Origin: Alphaproteobacteria bacterium
Lineage (GTDB): Bacteria; Pseudomonadota; Alphaproteobacteria; CAAHEQ01; UBA3637
Assembly (NCBI GenBank): GCA_017513365.1
Contig: JAFXFY010000190.1
Location: forward strand, 1 to 8,514
DNA length: 8,514 bases
Direction: 5' to 3'
Shown: positions 6,273 to 8,514 of the stretch, piece by piece
Numbering within the stretch: the stretch's first letter is position 1
Layout of the letters: each line of letters opens with the position of its first letter
Notes under the pieces: model-generated
Database searches by the model: none
Seen by the model: only the letters and a program-made list of their open reading frames with translations
What the model was told of the DNA's origin: nothing
Translations under genes and position numbers: made by a program

Positions 6273-6864
6273 ACAAAAAACACATACGCCCGACGGGTTT
6301 AAAGTGTGTTTCGTTACAAAAGAATCATATCCGCGTGAGGAAATGATACGTTTTGCGTATGCGCCGAATCATGATGTGATTTTTGATGAAACGGGCAAAC
6401 TGCCCGGTCGGGGTATGTGGGTGCATCCGGCCAGAGAAACCGTGCAGTATGCCGTTACAAAACGGGTGTTTTCAAAGTCATTTCATACGCCTGTTAAAAC
6501 GCCGGCCGATTTGATGGATCAAGTTGAGGCAGGTTTGCGACGCCGGACTTTATCCTTGTTGGGATTGGCCAGAAAGGGCGGTGCGGTTGTCTTTGGATTT
6601 GAAGCTGTTAAAAAAGCAGTGATGGATGGCAGTGCCGTTTTTGCTTTTGAAGCCCTTGATGCGTCGGAAAGAGAACAAGATAAGCTGTATCACTATGTTC
6701 CGGATTTGCCGGTTTGTTCGCATTTTACCCGTGAAGAATTGGGACGTATGATGGGACAAATGGCTGTTGTGCATATTGGAATTTTAAATCAAAAAGCGGC
6801 CGAACCGTTAATTGCGACCGCCAAAAAATTAAACTTGTTTATGCAAGGAAAAGAGAAAGGATAA
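6250..6864 (+). CDS. ylxR: YlxR/L7Ae-like fusion RNA-binding protein
   Basis: This 204-residue protein joins a YlxR (DUF448) domain to a ribosomal L7Ae-like domain. In Bacillus the two parts are separate genes (ylxR and ylxQ) at the same place between nusA and infB; alphaproteobacteria usually carry the fused form. The YlxR part (about 15-90) has the CFVT motif at 20-23, MIRFAY, and the signature KLPGRG at 50-55. The L7Ae-like part (about 98-195) starts with RRRTLSLLGLARKGG and contains a VVFGFEAVKKAVMDG helix. Such domains bind structured RNA; YlxR has also been linked to RNase P and nucleoid functions in some bacteria, but the role in this organism is not known. Translation starts at TTG, 23 bases inside nusA in another frame, behind an AAGGGA site. 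Poor initiation at TTG together with the overlap suggests output tied to nusA translation. infB starts three bases after its stop. Confidence 0.93.
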   Translation: MKKARHNKQKTHTPDGFKVCFVTKESYPREEMIRFAYAPNHDVIFDETGKLPGRGMWVHPARETVQYAVTKRVFSKSFHTPVKTPADLMDQVEAGLRRRTLSLLGLARKGGAVVFGFEAVKKAVMDGSAVFAFEALDASEREQDKLYHYVPDLPVCSHFTREELGRMMGQMAVVHIGILNQKAAEPLIATAKKLNLFMQGKEKG

Positions 6865-6867
6865 ACA

Positions 6868-8514
6868 ATGACAGAAGAAAAGAAACCATTGACTTTATCG
6901 GGAAAAACATTAACGCCAAAGAAAACATTATCTTTGGGGGGCGTGCGTTCTTCTACCGGTTCGGGCAAAACCGTTCAAGTTGAAGTGCGTAAAAAGCGTG
7001 TGATTACGGCGGAACCAACTCCGGCTGTATTAACGCAAGATGCCAGTCAAAAATTAAAGTTGGTACAAGAAGCTCAACGAGTTGCTGAGCACGCCAGAAA
7101 ATTAGAAGAAGAACGTTTGGCAAAAGAAGCCCAAGAGCGTGCAGAACGCGAGAGAGAAGAGGCTGAAGAAGCCGCTCGTTTGGCAAAAGAAGCCGAAAAA
7201 GCCAAAAAAGCTGAGCAAGTCGCTGTTCAAGAGCAACCGGCCCCGAAAACAAATGATAATCCGAAAAAAGACAGCGGTAAAAAATCCTTTGATGACGAAG
7301 GGTTTAGTCGTCGTAAAGAAGTTCGGGAAGAAGAACGGACCAGCAAAAAAGGATATAATGATCGTCGCAATTCTGGAAAAATTAATGTTAATGCCTATAC
7401 AGGTGGGGAAGATGATGATGATTTAGAAGGTGGTAATCGTCCGCATCGTCGTTCATTAGCCTCTATTAAACGGGCGAGAGAAAAAGAAAGATTAAAACAC
7501 TTAGAATCTTTAAAAACGGCCGAAAAAGTAACCCGTGAAGTTGTTATTCCGGAAACAATTACGGTACAAGAACTGGCTAACCGTATGTCCGAAAAGGGCG
7601 CTACTGTTGTAAAAACACTCATGAAAATGGGGATGATGGTAACGATTACTCAAACCATTGATGCCGATACGGCTCAATTGGTGGCTGAAGAATTAGGACA
7701 CACAGTTAAACGGGTGGCCGAATCTGATGTGGAAGATTTCCTCAAAACCGGTGAAGATAATCCACAAAATATGAAACCGCGTTCTCCAGTGGTAACCGTT
7801 ATGGGACACGTTGACCATGGTAAAACCTCCTTGTTGGATGCGTTGCGTTCAACATCTGTGGCCTCTGGTGAATCCGGCGGTATTACACAACATATCGGTG
7901 CTTACCAAGTATCTGTTGCCGGCGGGCAAAAGGTAACCTTTATTGATACACCGGGGCATGAAGCCTTTACCGCTATGCGTGCACGTGGGGCAAAGGTAAC
8001 TGACTTGGTGGTTTTGGTTGTGGCGGCAAACGATTCTGTTATGCCTCAAACCATTGAAGCTATTCACCATGCTCAAGCGGCTAATGTACCAATCGTTGTG
8101 GCCATTAACAAAATTGACGTGCCTGGGGCTAATCCGCAAAAGGTTCGTACGGACTTGTTGCAACACGGTGTTGTGGTTGAGGCTATGGGCGGTGAAGTCA
8201 TGGATGTGGAAGTATCCGCCAAACAAAAAATTAATTTGGATAAGTTGATTGAAACCATCTTACTGCAAGCCGAAATTTTGGAACTGAAAGCCGATCCGGA
8301 CAGAACAGCCGAAGGTGTCGTGGTTGAAGCCCGCATGGATAAAGGTCGTGGTTCTGTTGCAACTGTTTTAGTGCAAAAAGGAACGTTAGATGTTGGTGAT
8401 ATCTTTGTATGCGGTAATGAATGGGGACGCGTCCGTTCTTTGTTTAATGATCGTGGACAACGAGTACAATCTGCCACACCGGCTCAACCGGTTGAAGTGA
8501 TTGGGTTGCAAGGA
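6868..8514 (+). CDS. infB: Translation initiation factor IF2, N-terminal and GTPase part (runs off the right edge)
   Basis: IF2 is the GTPase that brings fMet-tRNA to the 30S P site and drives subunit joining. The first 549 residues are visible with no stop. A short N-terminal SGKTLTPKKTLSLGG segment resembles the IF2-associated motif. It is followed by a long Ala/Glu/Lys/Arg-rich helix (about 60-120) and a charged, probably disordered linker to about 200. The IF2_N fold, starting at VVIPETITVQELA, lies at about 225-285. The G domain has G1 GHVDHGKT at 313-320, G2 in GGITQHIGAY, G3 DTPGH at 360-364, G4 NKID at 414-417 and G5 SAK at 450-452, all intact. Domain II begins near residue 485 (AEGVVVEARMDKGRGSVATVLVQ). 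The fMet-tRNA-binding C-terminus lies beyond the window. The start is fixed by AAAGGA six bases before the ATG. It is the fourth gene of the rimP-nusA operon. Confidence 0.98.
   Translation, partial: MTEEKKPLTLSGKTLTPKKTLSLGGVRSSTGSGKTVQVEVRKKRVITAEPTPAVLTQDASQKLKLVQEAQRVAEHARKLEEERLAKEAQERAEREREEAEEAARLAKEAEKAKKAEQVAVQEQPAPKTNDNPKKDSGKKSFDDEGFSRRKEVREEERTSKKGYNDRRNSGKINVNAYTGGEDDDDLEGGNRPHRRSLASIKRAREKERLKHLESLKTAEKVTREVVIPETITVQELANRMSEKGATVVKTLMKMGMMVTITQTIDADTAQLVAEELGHTVKRVAESDVEDFLKTGEDNPQNMKPRSPVVTVMGHVDHGKTSLLDALRSTSVASGESGGITQHIGAYQVSVAGGQKVTFIDTPGHEAFTAMRARGAKVTDLVVLVVAANDSVMPQTIEAIHHAQAANVPIVVAINKIDVPGANPQKVRTDLLQHGVVVEAMGGEVMDVEVSAKQKINLDKLIETILLQAEILELKADPDRTAEGVVVEARMDKGRGSVATVLVQKGTLDVGDIFVCGNEWGRVRSLFNDRGQRVQSATPAQPVEVIGLQG

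Noticed and set aside
7060..7215. Repetitive GAA/GCA/AAA-rich DNA that could be taken for a tandem repeat
   Set aside because: The units do not repeat exactly; it is the low-complexity coding sequence of the long charged helix usual in IF2 N-terminal regions.
7004..7252. A leucine-rich 82-residue open frame on the minus strand that looks like a membrane protein
   Set aside because: It is the reverse complement of the Glu/Ala/Lys-rich helix of IF2; GAA and GAG codons read backwards give Leu/Phe-rich sequence.
8073..8477. A 134-residue open frame on the minus strand
   Set aside because: It lies wholly opposite the conserved IF2 GTPase region, and its protein is Ser/Thr/Pro-rich without family likeness; it is a by-product of the infB coding bias.
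1..8514. Signs of a mobile element, defence island, CRISPR array or gene cluster of a new type
   Set aside because: All genes but one are recognised core genes in a familiar order, with no transposase, integrase, direct repeats at ends or spacer-repeat pattern.

Overview
The window looks like core chromosome of a Gram-negative bacterium, most likely an AT-leaning alphaproteobacterium (G+C roughly 40% by eye). Three things point there: a waaA-lpxK pair, which means a lipid A/LPS outer membrane; a rimP-nusA-ylxR-infB block in which the YlxR domain is fused to an L7Ae-like domain, as is usual in alphaproteobacteria; and RlmE, LpxK and IF2 sequences that read as alphaproteobacterial. The species cannot be named from the sequence alone. 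All ten genes are on the + strand and tightly packed. No tRNA, rRNA, IS element, phage gene, CRISPR array or toxin-antitoxin module was seen. The only gap over 20 bases between genes is the 173-base stretch between 4079 and 4251.

Left block (1-4078): the 3' end of waaA (Kdo transferase), lpxK (lipid A 4'-kinase), an LpxL/HtrB-type lipid A acyltransferase, rlmE (23S rRNA 2'-O-methyltransferase), an unrecognised 93-residue protein and an RsmB/NOP-family RNA m5C methyltransferase. Each gene overlaps the next: 1 base (TAATG junctions), 4 bases (ATGA), or 20 bases. This looks like one translationally coupled operon joining lipid A assembly to rRNA methylation. Its promoter lies upstream of the window.

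Junction (4079-4251): a weak inverted repeat directly after the left operon, then a sigma70-like promoter (TTGATT, 17-base spacer, TATATA). About 20 bases downstream of the predicted transcription start lies an intrinsic-terminator-like hairpin with a T6 tract. Because this hairpin sits inside the leader of the next operon, it is a candidate attenuator for a nusA-containing operon.

Right block (4252-8514): rimP (30S maturation), nusA (transcription elongation, termination and antitermination), ylxR (YlxR plus L7Ae-like RNA-binding fusion, starting at a TTG inside nusA) and infB (translation initiation factor IF2, cut by the window end after all five GTPase motifs). This is the classic transcription-translation operon. 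nusA uses CGT for nearly all arginines, while the left block mixes CGA, CGG, CGC and AGA, which fits higher expression of the right block.

No convincing new multigene system is present. The items most worth a second look are the hairpin in the rimP-nusA leader, the unrecognised 93-residue gene, and an altered motif in LpxK.
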